64,000 bases of DNA. Origin: Bacillota bacterium (GTDB lineage Bacteria; Bacillota; Clostridia; Acetivibrionales; JAEZXR01). Where the stretch lies: NCBI GenBank assembly GCA_023419605.1, contig JAEZXR010000110.1:1-64000 (forward strand), read 5' to 3'. How positions within the stretch are numbered: the stretch's first letter is position 1; each line of letters opens with the position of its first letter. Below the pieces are notes generated by a model, which saw only the letters and a list, made by a program, of their open reading frames with translations, was not told the origin of the DNA and searched no databases. The position numbers were made by a program, and so were the translations under genes. Positions 9,401 to 16,041 of this stretch are shown here, in pieces.

Positions 9401-9975
9401 CGCACCGCATGGTCCATATCAATGGAGAATACATCGACGATTCCTCCACGGATTGCAAACTGGCCTTTTCCCTCTACGGTAGGTACTCTTTCGTACCCCA
9501 TGGCAATGAGCTTTCCCGGGAATTTGGAAAGATCCACCCGATCCCCTACCTTCAAGGTAATGACACTTTGTTCAAAGAGCTCTCTTGGCATCAGTTTTTG
9601 TACTACAGCCTCCGCTGAAGTGATGATGTATTTGAACCTTCCCTGCAAAACAAGATCCAGGGTTTTTATCCTTTGGAATATGGCATCATAGCTTCTTGCC
9701 TCAATATCATGCAGCATGATTTCCTTTGCAGGAAAGAACAGTATTTCGTCTCCCATGAAGAAAGAGAAATCCTCATACATCCGTCGTGCCTGCATCTCAT
9801 TAAAGGCAATAAAAATACCCCTGTTTCCGGAATGCGTACAAAGGGCATGAGAAATATGGGCCTTCTGGGAATCAGAGGGCCCTGTTACAGTTAACGGGAT
9901 TGTGTACTTTTTAACGGAATCCAGGATTTCCTTATACTCCTGCGATTCAATCAGTGGGTTTATCAAGTAATTCAT
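6442..9975 (-). CDS. mfd: Transcription-repair coupling factor
   Basis: A 1177-residue ATP-dependent translocase that removes stalled RNA polymerase from damaged template and recruits UvrA. Visible in order: a UvrB-like N-terminal region (about 1-350), the RNA-polymerase interacting CarD-like domain (about 500-570, LGDYVVHQTHGIGQYVG), Walker A GDVGYGKTE (about 655), DEEQ box (about 757), ATPIPRT (about 785), RGRVGRS motif VI (about 930), and the C-terminal TRCF domain (about 1010-1120). The length is standard. The ATG at 9975 is preferred because AAGGTGG lies just upstream. A GTG at 9984 overlaps that site. It is downstream of pth and upstream of prsA, an arrangement common in Clostridia. Confidence 0.97.
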   Translation of the reverse strand: MNYLINPLIESQEYKEILDSVKKYTIPLTVTGPSDSQKAHISHALCTHSGNRGIFIAFNEMQARRMYEDFSFFMGDEILFFPAKEIMLHDIEARSYDAIFQRIKTLDLVLQGRFKYIITSAEAVVQKLMPRELFEQSVITLKVGDRVDLSKFPGKLIAMGYERVPTVEGKGQFAIRGGIVDVFSIDMDHAVRMELFDDEIDSIRNFDVLSQRSIDRVEEARMIPAREVIYEAKRKKAIIEKINRDLEQYTRQVREKNGKEYVNQIKNKIQGDIDRLGSDHYFPGMDRFIPYIIETPNTLLDYIKDSSELLVFVDELVRVKQRIENVILEHHESCKTMLEKGSLLPASFDLDFDFEALQENLEDRKTVYLSTMPVSGSRIRESKNFSVVSRVMNSYQGHLELLIEDIKHWKEKDHRIIVLAGTRGRGQRLAQELADKAVESVYSEEYGEIPPRGQVFITRGSLNKGFEYPGIGLVVVSDKEVFGQGRKARRAAGKKEGNKIKAFTDLSLGDYVVHQTHGIGQYVGIQQLVVDSVKRDYLKIRYQDDGFIYIPTNQLDLIQKYIGTEGKTPKLSKLGGTDWVKAKSRVKESLRELAGELVKLYAQRRTQKGFAFSDDTVWQKEFEEAFPYEETEDQLKCIEEIKADMESDRPMDRLLCGDVGYGKTEVAIRAIFKAAMDGKQAAYLVPTTILAQQHFSNFKERMKDFPVKVDVISRFRTAADQKQILKDVKAGNIDVLVGTHRLLQKDIQFNDLGLLVVDEEQRFGVTHKEKLKNMKANVDSLTLTATPIPRTLHMSLVGIRDISVLEDPPEERYPVQTYVMEYNADVVRDAITREMSRKGQVFYLYNRVRSIQLKATELQALVPDARIEVAHGQMAEGQLETIMNNFINGDYDILICTTIIESGLDMPNVNTIIVEDADRMGLSQLYQIRGRVGRSNRLAYAYITYKKDKVLSEIAEKRLQAIKEFTEFGSGFKIAMRDLEIRGAGNLLGPEQHGHMESVGYDMYCKLLDEAVRELSGESMRERELEVTIDINVSAYIDDSYINSESQKIEMYKRIASIQDEQDVLDVEDELTDRYGDMPAAVRNLVQIAHIKTLARACGFSSLQEKNGAVILQYRNNNDVKLDVLGKLMDKYRRTLLFTASSTPYVTYKIASLNRSELLENIKILLQDINNLQSGRE

Positions 9976-10061
9976 ATCCACCACCTTGATTGGGTATCAG
10001 GGCTGAGATACGGGGACGGTTCTCCCCCCGCGCCGCAGTCCCAACCTTTCTATATCTATAC

Positions 10062-10631
10062 CTATTTATTATACTTGTTCATGGCCGATTCTACATCAGC
10101 TTTGATCAATTCTGCAACAGCTTCCGCTGCTTTCGTGATCCCTTCATTGGCTGTTTTCCGGTCCTCCGCCGAGTATTTGCTGAGGACATAGTCAGCCAGA
10201 TCCCAGTTGGCGGGAGCTCTCCCTATGCCGATTCGAACCCGGGGGAAATCATCCTTTTGAAGCAGATAGATAATGTTTCTCATGCCGTTGTGTGTACCTG
10301 CACTGCCTTTGGGCCGTACCCGGACTTTCCCGGGAGCCAGGTCCACGTCGTCATAGATCACCACAAGCCGACTCATGGGGATCTTGTACCAATCTACAAT
10401 ATCCCGCACACTTTCCCCGCTTAAGTTCATAAAGGTTTGCGGTTTTACCAGCAGGACTCTTTGCCCTTCGATGGTTCCCTCACCATATAACGCTTTAAAT
10501 TTTAATTTTGACACGCTTATATTATGCTTCGCCGCCAAAAGGTCCACAGCATCAAAGCCTACATTGTGCCTGGTATTATCATACCGCGTGCCGGGATTTC
10601 CCAGCCCGACAATTACATGCAAATTATCCAA
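10062..10631 (-). CDS. pth: Peptidyl-tRNA hydrolase
   Basis: A 189-residue enzyme that releases peptides from stalled peptidyl-tRNA in the cytoplasm. Family motifs are present: VGLGNPG near the N-terminus, the catalytic His in TRHNVGF (about residue 22), PQTFMNLSG, and the acidic YDDVDL that supports catalysis. I favour the TTG start at 10631, because GAGGTG lies 7 nt before it and translation then begins MDNLHVIVGLG, which fits the family. The ATG at 10646 precedes that ribosome-binding site. It lies between prs and mfd in the conserved series. Confidence 0.93.
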   Translation of the reverse strand: MDNLHVIVGLGNPGTRYDNTRHNVGFDAVDLLAAKHNISVSKLKFKALYGEGTIEGQRVLLVKPQTFMNLSGESVRDIVDWYKIPMSRLVVIYDDVDLAPGKVRVRPKGSAGTHNGMRNIIYLLQKDDFPRVRIGIGRAPANWDLADYVLSKYSAEDRKTANEGITKAAEAVAELIKADVESAMNKYNK

Positions 10632-10653
10632 TTTATTACACCTCATGAAAATA

Positions 10654-10747
10654 ATTAAGAATGATGAACGAAGAAGGAAGAATATGGCTTTTCTTCTGTA
10701 ACATCTCCGCCATTATTATTCTTCATTCTTCACTCCTCATTCTTAAT
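10654..10747. repeat. Imperfect palindrome between prs and pth
   Basis: Left arm 10654-10688 and right arm 10709-10747 are inverted copies with a few mismatches around a 20-nt centre. Each arm is built from repeats close to GAAGAATGAAGAATG. It would fold into one long hairpin in the prs-pth intergenic RNA. It resembles the short iterated palindromes that litter clostridial intergenic regions. Confidence 0.7.
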
Positions 10748-10752
10748 GAGAA

Positions 10753-11712
10753 TTATCTTTGCGTAAACAGTGTGCTTATGGAGATGTCTCCATAAATTCT
10801 CTCAATAGCTTCTCCGAAAATATCTGCTACGGAAATCTGAGTGATTTTTGCGATGCGTTTTTCCTCAGGCAGCGTAATGGTATTCAGCGTAATCAATTCC
10901 TTGATAGGAGAATTTTCAATCCTTTCAATGGCAGGACCGGATAATACGGCATGGGTACAGCATGCATACACTTCGGTCGCTCCCATTTCGGATAAAGCCT
11001 TTGCTGCATTTACAATGGTTCCTCCTGTGTCGATCATGTCATCCACCAGAACCACTTTTTTCCCCTTTACATCCCCGATGATATTCATGATTTCCGAGAC
11101 ATTTGCCTTTGGTCTTCTCTTGTCAATGATGGCGAGAGGCACTTCCAGAAGTTCTGCAAACTTTCTGCATCTTGCTACGCTTCCCACGTCCGGTGAAACT
11201 ACAACCAGATCATCAAAATTTTCAAACTTCTCTTTAAAGTGCTTTGCCAGTATAGGCCCCCCTACAAGCTGGTCAACAGGTATATCAAAAAATCCCTGCA
11301 GCTGTGACGCATGAAGGTCCATGGTCAATACTCGATCTGCACCTGCCACTGTAATCAGGTTTGCAATCAACTTAGCAGAAATCGGATCTCTGGCTTTCGC
11401 CTTTCGATCCTGTCTTGCATAGCCGAAATACGGCATAACTGCAGTAATCCTTCCTGCTGAAGCCCTCTTCATGGCATCAATCATGATCAGCAGTTCCATA
11501 AGGTTATCGTTTACAGGAGTGCAGGTGGATTGAATGATAAAAACATCCGACCCCCTTACCACTTCTCCGATATTGACTGCAATTTCTCCGTCACTGAATT
11601 TCCCTACGGTAGCTACTCCCACAGGCAAGCCGATTTTTTCAGCTATTTCCTCCGCTAAAGGCCTGTTTGAGTTTCCTGCAAAAACCTTGATATCCTTTCC
11701 GTGAATGTTCAT
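10753..11712 (-). CDS. prs: Ribose-phosphate pyrophosphokinase
   Basis: A 319-residue class I PRPP synthetase that makes PRPP from ribose-5-phosphate and ATP for purine, pyrimidine, histidine and NAD synthesis. Motifs: N-terminal KVFAGNSNRPLAEEI, FARQDRK-like flexible loop YFGYARQDRKA (about 95-105), DLHASQLQGFFDIPVD (about 130-145) and the PRPP-binding loop VVLVDDMIDTGGT (about 220). The length matches the family. ATG start with GAGGGAG 8 nt upstream. It sits directly after glmU and before pth, the order found in Bacillus (glmU-prs-ctc-pth) without ctc. Confidence 0.97.
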   Translation of the reverse strand: MNIHGKDIKVFAGNSNRPLAEEIAEKIGLPVGVATVGKFSDGEIAVNIGEVVRGSDVFIIQSTCTPVNDNLMELLIMIDAMKRASAGRITAVMPYFGYARQDRKAKARDPISAKLIANLITVAGADRVLTMDLHASQLQGFFDIPVDQLVGGPILAKHFKEKFENFDDLVVVSPDVGSVARCRKFAELLEVPLAIIDKRRPKANVSEIMNIIGDVKGKKVVLVDDMIDTGGTIVNAAKALSEMGATEVYACCTHAVLSGPAIERIENSPIKELITLNTITLPEEKRIAKITQISVADIFGEAIERIYGDISISTLFTQR

Positions 11713-11901
11713 CGCTATACTCCCTCTTTTTTGTTTTATAATGCGTATGATCCCTACTTCCCACCCTGATCTTCAAGGTGGTGCTAATGACGCATTTCAT
11801 CCTCCGCAGCCATGCCATCTTATTTTCATGCGAAGCATATATTTATTTATATAATAAAATTTTTTCTCTATCTCTTACATCGGGCAGCATCCCTTAATTT
11901 C

Positions 11902-13278
11902 CTAGCTTCTTTTTCTTCCTTTTTTTATTACCCAGTCCTCTTTAATGACCTGCCGACTTCTGGCTATGGCCAGAGCATTTTCAGGTACTTCCTCTGTAAT
12001 GGTGCTGCCTGCAGCAATATAGGAATCCTTTCTCACGGATACAGGCGAAACCAGATTGCTGTTGCATCCCACAAATACATTATCTTCTATGATGGTCTTA
12101 TTTTTACTTTTTCCGTCGTAATTAACAAATACCACCCCGCATCCGAGGTTGACATTCTTGCCGACCTCAGCATCCCCAACATAAGTCAGGTGCGAGATTT
12201 TTGTCTTGTCTCCGATAACAGCCTTTTTAACTTCAACAAAATCTCCGATTTTTACATCCCTGCCGATACGGCTTTCCGGTCGTATATAGGCGAAGGGGCC
12301 TACATGGGTATCCTCCCCGATAGAGCTTTCAAGCACCACGGAATTATTGATTTCCACCCTGTCTGCGACTATGGCTGAAACAAGCCGGCTGTTGGGACCT
12401 ATAACGCAGTCCTCACCAATGACCGTATCTCCTTCGAGAATGGTTCCCGGCAGAATAACGGTATCCATTCCGATCCTTACTTCATCCTCTATATAAGTAG
12501 CTGCCGGATCAATGATTGTAACTCCGGAGCGCATAAGCTTTTCGAGAATCCTTTTTTTCATGGTATCCGAAGCTTCCGCCAATTGCACCCTGTCATTGAT
12601 GCCCAGAATTTCCCTGGAGTCCTGTATTTTTATAGCTCCAACCTTCTGGTTCCTTTTAATTAATACCTCCAGTGTATCCGGCAGGTAATATTCTCCCTGG
12701 CTGTTGTTATTTGTAATTTCCTTTAAAGCTTTAAGAAGATGTGTTATTGTAAAGCAGTACATACCGGAATTCACTTCCCGTATGCTTCTTTCCTGTTCCG
12801 TTGCGTCCTTATGCTCTACAATCCGAAGAACATTGCCTGAGGTGTCTCTTATAACCCTTCCATACCCGGTAGGATCTTCAAGTTCCGCAGTAATTACAGT
12901 GGCAGAATTTCCATTTTCGCTGTGGAACCGGAGGGTCGCCTCAATCGTACTCGAGGTCACCAGCGGGGTGTCCCCACATAATACTATAACATAACCCTCT
13001 TTACCTTCAAGATAGCTCTCCGCCTGCATAACTGCGTGCCCTGTACCCAGTTGTTTTTCCTGCAGGGCATACTTTGTCGAATTCCCCATGCATTCCTTCA
13101 CTTGATCGGCCTGATGTCCTACAATCAGAACACTCTCAGTGATACCGGCATTTTCTACAGCTTGATGAACCCATTGAACCAAGGGCTTACCGCAAATTTT
13201 ATGGGTCACCTTTGATTTTTTTGATTTCATTCGCTTGCCTTCTCCTGCTGCCAGGATAATGGCGATTCGATGCTCCAT
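11902..13278 (-). CDS. glmU: Bifunctional GlmU uridyltransferase/acetyltransferase
   Basis: A 458-residue enzyme that makes UDP-N-acetylglucosamine, feeding murA and murC in this same window. The N-terminal pyrophosphorylase domain (about 1-230) shows LAAGEGKRMKS and the LCGDTPL motif. The C-terminal left-handed beta-helix acetyltransferase domain (about 250-450) has hexapeptide repeats such as IGEDCVIGPNS and the HLTYVGDAEVG and NYDGKSK segments that bind substrate and acetyl-CoA. ATG start after AGGGGGAA. It is separated from spoVG by about 185 bp with two hairpins, and is 190 bp ahead of prs. Confidence 0.97.
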   Translation of the reverse strand: MEHRIAIILAAGEGKRMKSKKSKVTHKICGKPLVQWVHQAVENAGITESVLIVGHQADQVKECMGNSTKYALQEKQLGTGHAVMQAESYLEGKEGYVIVLCGDTPLVTSSTIEATLRFHSENGNSATVITAELEDPTGYGRVIRDTSGNVLRIVEHKDATEQERSIREVNSGMYCFTITHLLKALKEITNNNSQGEYYLPDTLEVLIKRNQKVGAIKIQDSREILGINDRVQLAEASDTMKKRILEKLMRSGVTIIDPAATYIEDEVRIGMDTVILPGTILEGDTVIGEDCVIGPNSRLVSAIVADRVEINNSVVLESSIGEDTHVGPFAYIRPESRIGRDVKIGDFVEVKKAVIGDKTKISHLTYVGDAEVGKNVNLGCGVVFVNYDGKSKNKTIIEDNVFVGCNSNLVSPVSVRKDSYIAAGSTITEEVPENALAIARSRQVIKEDWVIKKGRKRS

Positions 13279-13365
13279 AGTTCATTTCCCCCTCACTTAG
13301 TCCGCATTCTATTTTCTCATTTTTTAAACACTTTTTCAACCCTAAATTCGATTCCTTTTTTATCA

Positions 13366-13398
13366 AAAAAGAGGCATGCCTCACGCGTGCCTCTTTTT
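13366..13398 (-). terminator. Intrinsic terminator upstream of glmU
   Basis: AAAAAGAGGCA (13366-13376) pairs with TGCCTCTTTTT (13388-13398). On the minus strand the stem is followed by a T run. It is the second of two hairpins after spoVG, so it can end spoVG transcripts and insulate glmU. Confidence 0.75.
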
Positions 13399-13427
13399 CC
13401 TATATACTGCTATTCACATAAAATAAA

Positions 13428-13450
13428 GACACTTAATACCTCTAAGTGTC
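13428..13450 (-). terminator. Short hairpin just after spoVG
   Basis: GACACTTA (13428-13435) and TAAGTGTC (13443-13450) form an 8-bp stem with a 7-nt loop, 13 nt after the spoVG stop. A T-rich run (TTTATTTTA) follows on the minus strand. Confidence 0.65.
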
Positions 13451-13463
13451 CTTTTTCATTGTC

Positions 13464-13727
13464 TTATTCTGCAATTGAAGTTGATTCATATTTTTCCAGA
13501 ATCGCACCCTGCAATTTCTCTCTTGCAGCGGAATTAATGGGATGCGCGATATCCTTAAATTCTCCATCCGGCGTCTTTCTGCTAGGCATTGCAATGAACA
13601 ATCCGTTCTGGCTTTCAATGATTTTTATATCATGAACCACAAATTCATTGTCAAATGTTACAGATACAACCGCTTTCATTTTGCCTTCCGCTTCAATCCT
13701 TCTAATACGAATATCAGTAATTTCCAT
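13464..13727 (-). CDS. spoVG: SpoVG, sporulation/septation regulator
   Basis: An 87-residue SpoVG protein, a small nucleic-acid-binding regulator of septation, sporulation and virulence-type genes in Firmicutes. It starts MEITDIRIRR and carries the family core VVSVTFDNEFVVHDIKII and IAMPSRKTPDGEFKDIAHPI. The ATG at 13727 is chosen because AAGGTGG lies 9 nt upstream. The frame also extends to a GTG at 13739 that overlaps this site. It lies between purR and glmU as in Bacillus. A sigma-H-like promoter is found about 120 nt upstream and two hairpins follow the gene. Confidence 0.96.
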   Translation of the reverse strand: MEITDIRIRRIEAEGKMKAVVSVTFDNEFVVHDIKIIESQNGLFIAMPSRKTPDGEFKDIAHPINSAAREKLQGAILEKYESTSIAE

Positions 13728-13848
13728 AACCTTTACCACCTTCCGTTACAAAAATATATAATTACACCGAAACCAATCCTCTCTCTTCTGTCCCGGCTAT
13801 AACCCACTTTTTGCATGCGTACACTTTTATACTGATTCTACTTAATAT

Positions 13849-13875
13849 ATTCGATATAAATTTATTTTCTCCTTC
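13849..13875 (-). promoter_or_regulatory. Sigma-H-like promoter of spoVG
   Basis: Read on the minus strand, GAAGGAGAA (13875-13867) fits the sigma-H -35 consensus RNAGGAWWW at 8 of 9 positions. ATCGAAT (13855-13849) fits the -10 consensus RNNGAAT fully. The spacer is 11 bp, as in the Bacillus spoVG promoter. An inverted repeat covers the -35 half. Confidence 0.7.
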
Positions 13876-13890
13876 TACAGGAGAATAAAT
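13858..13890. repeat. Inverted repeat overlapping the spoVG -35 region
   Basis: AATTTATT plus TTCTCC (from 13859) is inverted as GGAGAATAAATT (ending 13890), with one unpaired T. It overlaps the sigma-H-like -35 element and lies in AT-rich sequence, so it may be an operator for a transition-state regulator such as AbrB. That role is inferred. Confidence 0.5.
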
Positions 13891-13931
13891 TACTGAAATT
13901 TTTTTCAAATTTTGTGGCTCTTTGCCTATAT

Positions 13932-13962
13932 AACCGTACAAATAGTTCTATAATGTACGGTT
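13932..13962. repeat. Perfect 9-bp inverted repeat
   Basis: AACCGTACA (13932-13940) and TGTACGGTT (13954-13962) flank a 13-nt loop between purR and spoVG. It may be an operator or RNA hairpin. There is no long T run. Confidence 0.55.
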
Positions 13963-14106
13963 TCAACTTCCGGGATAAAATATCAAAGGACTATATACGC
14001 CGCGCAGGAATACGCTCACAAGATAGCGGAGTATGAACGCTGCTGCACGGGTACATCGGCAAGCAAGGGAAATTCCAATTTCCGTGCCTGGTACCAGCAC
14101 AGGTAG
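13954..14106 (+). pseudogene. Possible coding remnant (50 codons, no start)
   Basis: A GC-rich island inside AT-rich intergenic DNA keeps an open frame from 13954 to the TAG at 14104-14106. The translation looks protein-like and ends GTSASKGNSNFRAWYQHR. There is no start codon with a ribosome-binding site. It could be the last part of a deleted gene. I do not recognise the family, and chance is not excluded. Confidence 0.3.
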
Positions 14107-14210
14107 GAATATCTAAAATTTTTGTGCTTTATACATGCAATATTATAATATTCGAAATGCTTTTAATTTTTATTCGGGTAGATTTAAAAATTATTTGCGT
14201 GTTTTTATAA

Positions 14211-14304
14211 ATAGCCAACTTCAGCCTTGAATTGAGCCAGGAGTAAAACACCCTCAAAGCCGGGCATCTTACTCCTGGAAATTATAAGGTTTAAAGTTGG
14301 CTAT
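14211..14304. repeat. Hairpin repeat family A, copy 1
   Basis: A 94-bp imperfect palindrome. ATAGCCAACTT (14211-14221) pairs with AAGTTGGCTAT (14294-14304), and CCAGGAGTAA (14237-14246) pairs with TTACTCCTGG (14269-14278). A related copy is at 48369-48467. It lies 86 bp beyond the purR stop, directly next to a family B copy. Confidence 0.8.
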
Positions 14305-14311
14305 CTGTATC

Positions 14312-14400
14312 GGGCACTGTAAAAATAATTTTACCCAGCCAGGCAAGTGGGCTTGCCTTTATTTCATTGTCTAGCTGGAAATCACCAGTTTACAGTGTCC
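14312..14400. repeat. Hairpin repeat family B, copy 1 (overlaps purR 3' end)
   Basis: An 89-bp palindromic element. GGGCACTGTAAA (14312-14323) pairs with TTTACAGTGTCC (14389-14400), CCAGC (14335-14339) with GCTGG (14374-14378), and GGCAAG (14342-14347) with CTTGCC (14352-14357). The last three purR sense codons and stop lie in its arm. The related copy at 39221-39317 shares a 15-base exact match in opposite orientation. Confidence 0.8.
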
Positions 14401-15211
14401 GATCTATACTTGGCTGTATATGAATTGCCCTGTTTTCTTCATCCACCCCGGAAAAGGTCAAGAGTGAAAAATAGTTGTCTACCAATTTCTTTTCAGGCTC
14501 TGCGGTTTCAATCATGACACCGATTCCTGCAACTTCACATTCAAATTCCTTTGCCAGTTCCATAATCCCTTTTGCAGTCCCTCCGCCCTTCATGAAATCG
14601 TCGATGAAAAGCAGCCGCGAATTTCTTTTTATGGCTTTCAAGGAAAGCACCATGGTTTGTATTCTCTTTGAGGAACCGGAAACGTAATTTATATTTACAG
14701 AGGCCCCGTCCGTCGCTTCATTGTAGTGCCGGACAATAACAAGAGGTACATTCAGGTATTTTGCAGTCATGAACGCCAATGGAATTCCCTTTGTCTCCAC
14801 TGTAAGGACATAGTCGATGTTTTTAGTAAAAAACTCCCCGGCAAAAATTCTTCCGATATCCGTGATGATTTCCGGATTATAGATAATGTCCAGCATATAC
14901 AAATAGCCTCCAGGCAGGATCCTTTCCTTTTTGGAGAGCTCGGAACATAAATACTGTATGATTTCCCGTGCTTTGTCCGAACTCATGGTAGGTACGAATC
15001 TTATACCTCCGGAAGCCCCGGGAATGGTTTCTATCGAACCGAATTCAAATTTGGCCAGAAGATTCTGAACGATGTCAATATCTTCGCTTACAGTGGATTT
15101 TGCCGAACCGAACATTTCCGTAAAATGACTCAGCGTAAATATTTTACTCGGAGAATCGGACAAAACCTTTAACAGCGCCGCAATACGTTCATTCCTTTGT
15201 AACTTTTCCAT
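14390..15211 (-). CDS. purR: Purine operon repressor PurR
   Basis: A 273-residue regulator of the Gram-positive PurR family. It has an N-terminal winged-helix domain (about 1-75, including SKIFTLSHFTEMFGSAKST) and a phosphoribosyltransferase-like domain (about 80-260) with the PRPP-binding loop LLFIDDFMKGGGTAKG. PRPP, made by the nearby prs product, releases PurR from DNA in Bacillus. ATG start with GAGGT upstream. It heads the series purR-spoVG-glmU-prs. The extreme C-terminus (DRTL and stop) is encoded within the arm of a repeat element, which suggests the original 3' end was replaced by the repeat. Confidence 0.94.
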   Translation of the reverse strand: MEKLQRNERIAALLKVLSDSPSKIFTLSHFTEMFGSAKSTVSEDIDIVQNLLAKFEFGSIETIPGASGGIRFVPTMSSDKAREIIQYLCSELSKKERILPGGYLYMLDIIYNPEIITDIGRIFAGEFFTKNIDYVLTVETKGIPLAFMTAKYLNVPLVIVRHYNEATDGASVNINYVSGSSKRIQTMVLSLKAIKRNSRLLFIDDFMKGGGTAKGIMELAKEFECEVAGIGVMIETAEPEKKLVDNYFSLLTFSGVDEENRAIHIQPSIDRTL

Positions 15212-15612
15212 CCTTATACCTCAATTCAATTTTATCTTCCAAAATATTAACATCTATTATACTATACGCAATCGAATATTTTAATATATTTTCCTAAAAT
15301 TATTCGGTTTTTTATGCGGCCTGTAAAAATGGCAATTATTTTTCCATTTCTGCATATAATACATTGAAATTTATGTTCCTCATGGAAAAGATACATGGCC
15401 AAACTCTGGCAAGAGTCCTTTTGGATATACTTCTGGATAAAGTGAAGGATGATTTCCTACGCTATCATACATATTTACACTATAGAACTCGCAACTAATC
15501 TCTTACAACTCCATATAAGACGATTGGCAACTGCAGGTTTCCAAGTCACACATCCAATGATTCCGGGGATACGTGGTTTACAAACCAGCTAAGTTCCGTC
15601 ATAAATTATATA

Positions 15613-15658
15613 GAGAAGTACGTACACGCATTCCCAAAGTATTGACTGCGTACTTCTC
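15613..15658. repeat. Perfect 10-bp inverted repeat
   Basis: GAGAAGTACG (15613-15622) and CGTACTTCTC (15649-15658) flank 26 bases in the purR-murC gap. Possible RNA hairpin. Confidence 0.55.
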
Positions 15659-15780
15659 CGGATGTAAGATTTATCTTGCGCTCCATATAGATCATTAAAA
15701 TTCGCGCAATTATGATTAATTTATACAATTTTTATGTTATACTTATGTATACGAAAATATGCAAATACAAGCATATATAA

Positions 15781-15824
15781 ATCGCAGAAGTACTTTTATT
15801 CTGTTTGAACATAATTTCTGCGAT
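15781..15824. repeat. Perfect 9-bp inverted repeat
   Basis: ATCGCAGAA (15781-15789) and TTCTGCGAT (15816-15824) flank 26 bases, about 220 nt before murC. It could be a leader hairpin of the murC transcript. Confidence 0.5.
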
Positions 15825-16041
15825 GGAGTAAAAGGAAATATCATGGCACAAAGGAAAAATATAACCCCTTTTGTCCGGTATATACCGAATACATAGGAGA
15901 ATTAATTGTATCTGCTATGTATTGCTTGAATCAAGGCACCAATTACCGGGAAGAATTTAAAAGGCAGCTCAAAATTTATTTATGTTTTTTGATCTGCCCA
16001 ATAGAACTTTTCGGTGTTTAGAAAATAAAGGAGTGTTTATT

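Larger units (their letters stand above)
15212..16041. other. Long intergenic region between divergent purR and murC
   Basis: 830 bases with no convincing gene. It contains two separate inverted repeats (listed), AT-rich stretches suited to the divergent purR and murC promoters, and a possible 17-codon frame at 15843 with weak support. The size is large for two housekeeping genes, so an unannotated small RNA is possible. Confidence 0.5.

Noticed and set aside
15843..15896. 17-codon frame starting MAQRKN with a GGA upstream
   Set aside because: Too short and unsupported to call a gene; may be chance within the murC leader.
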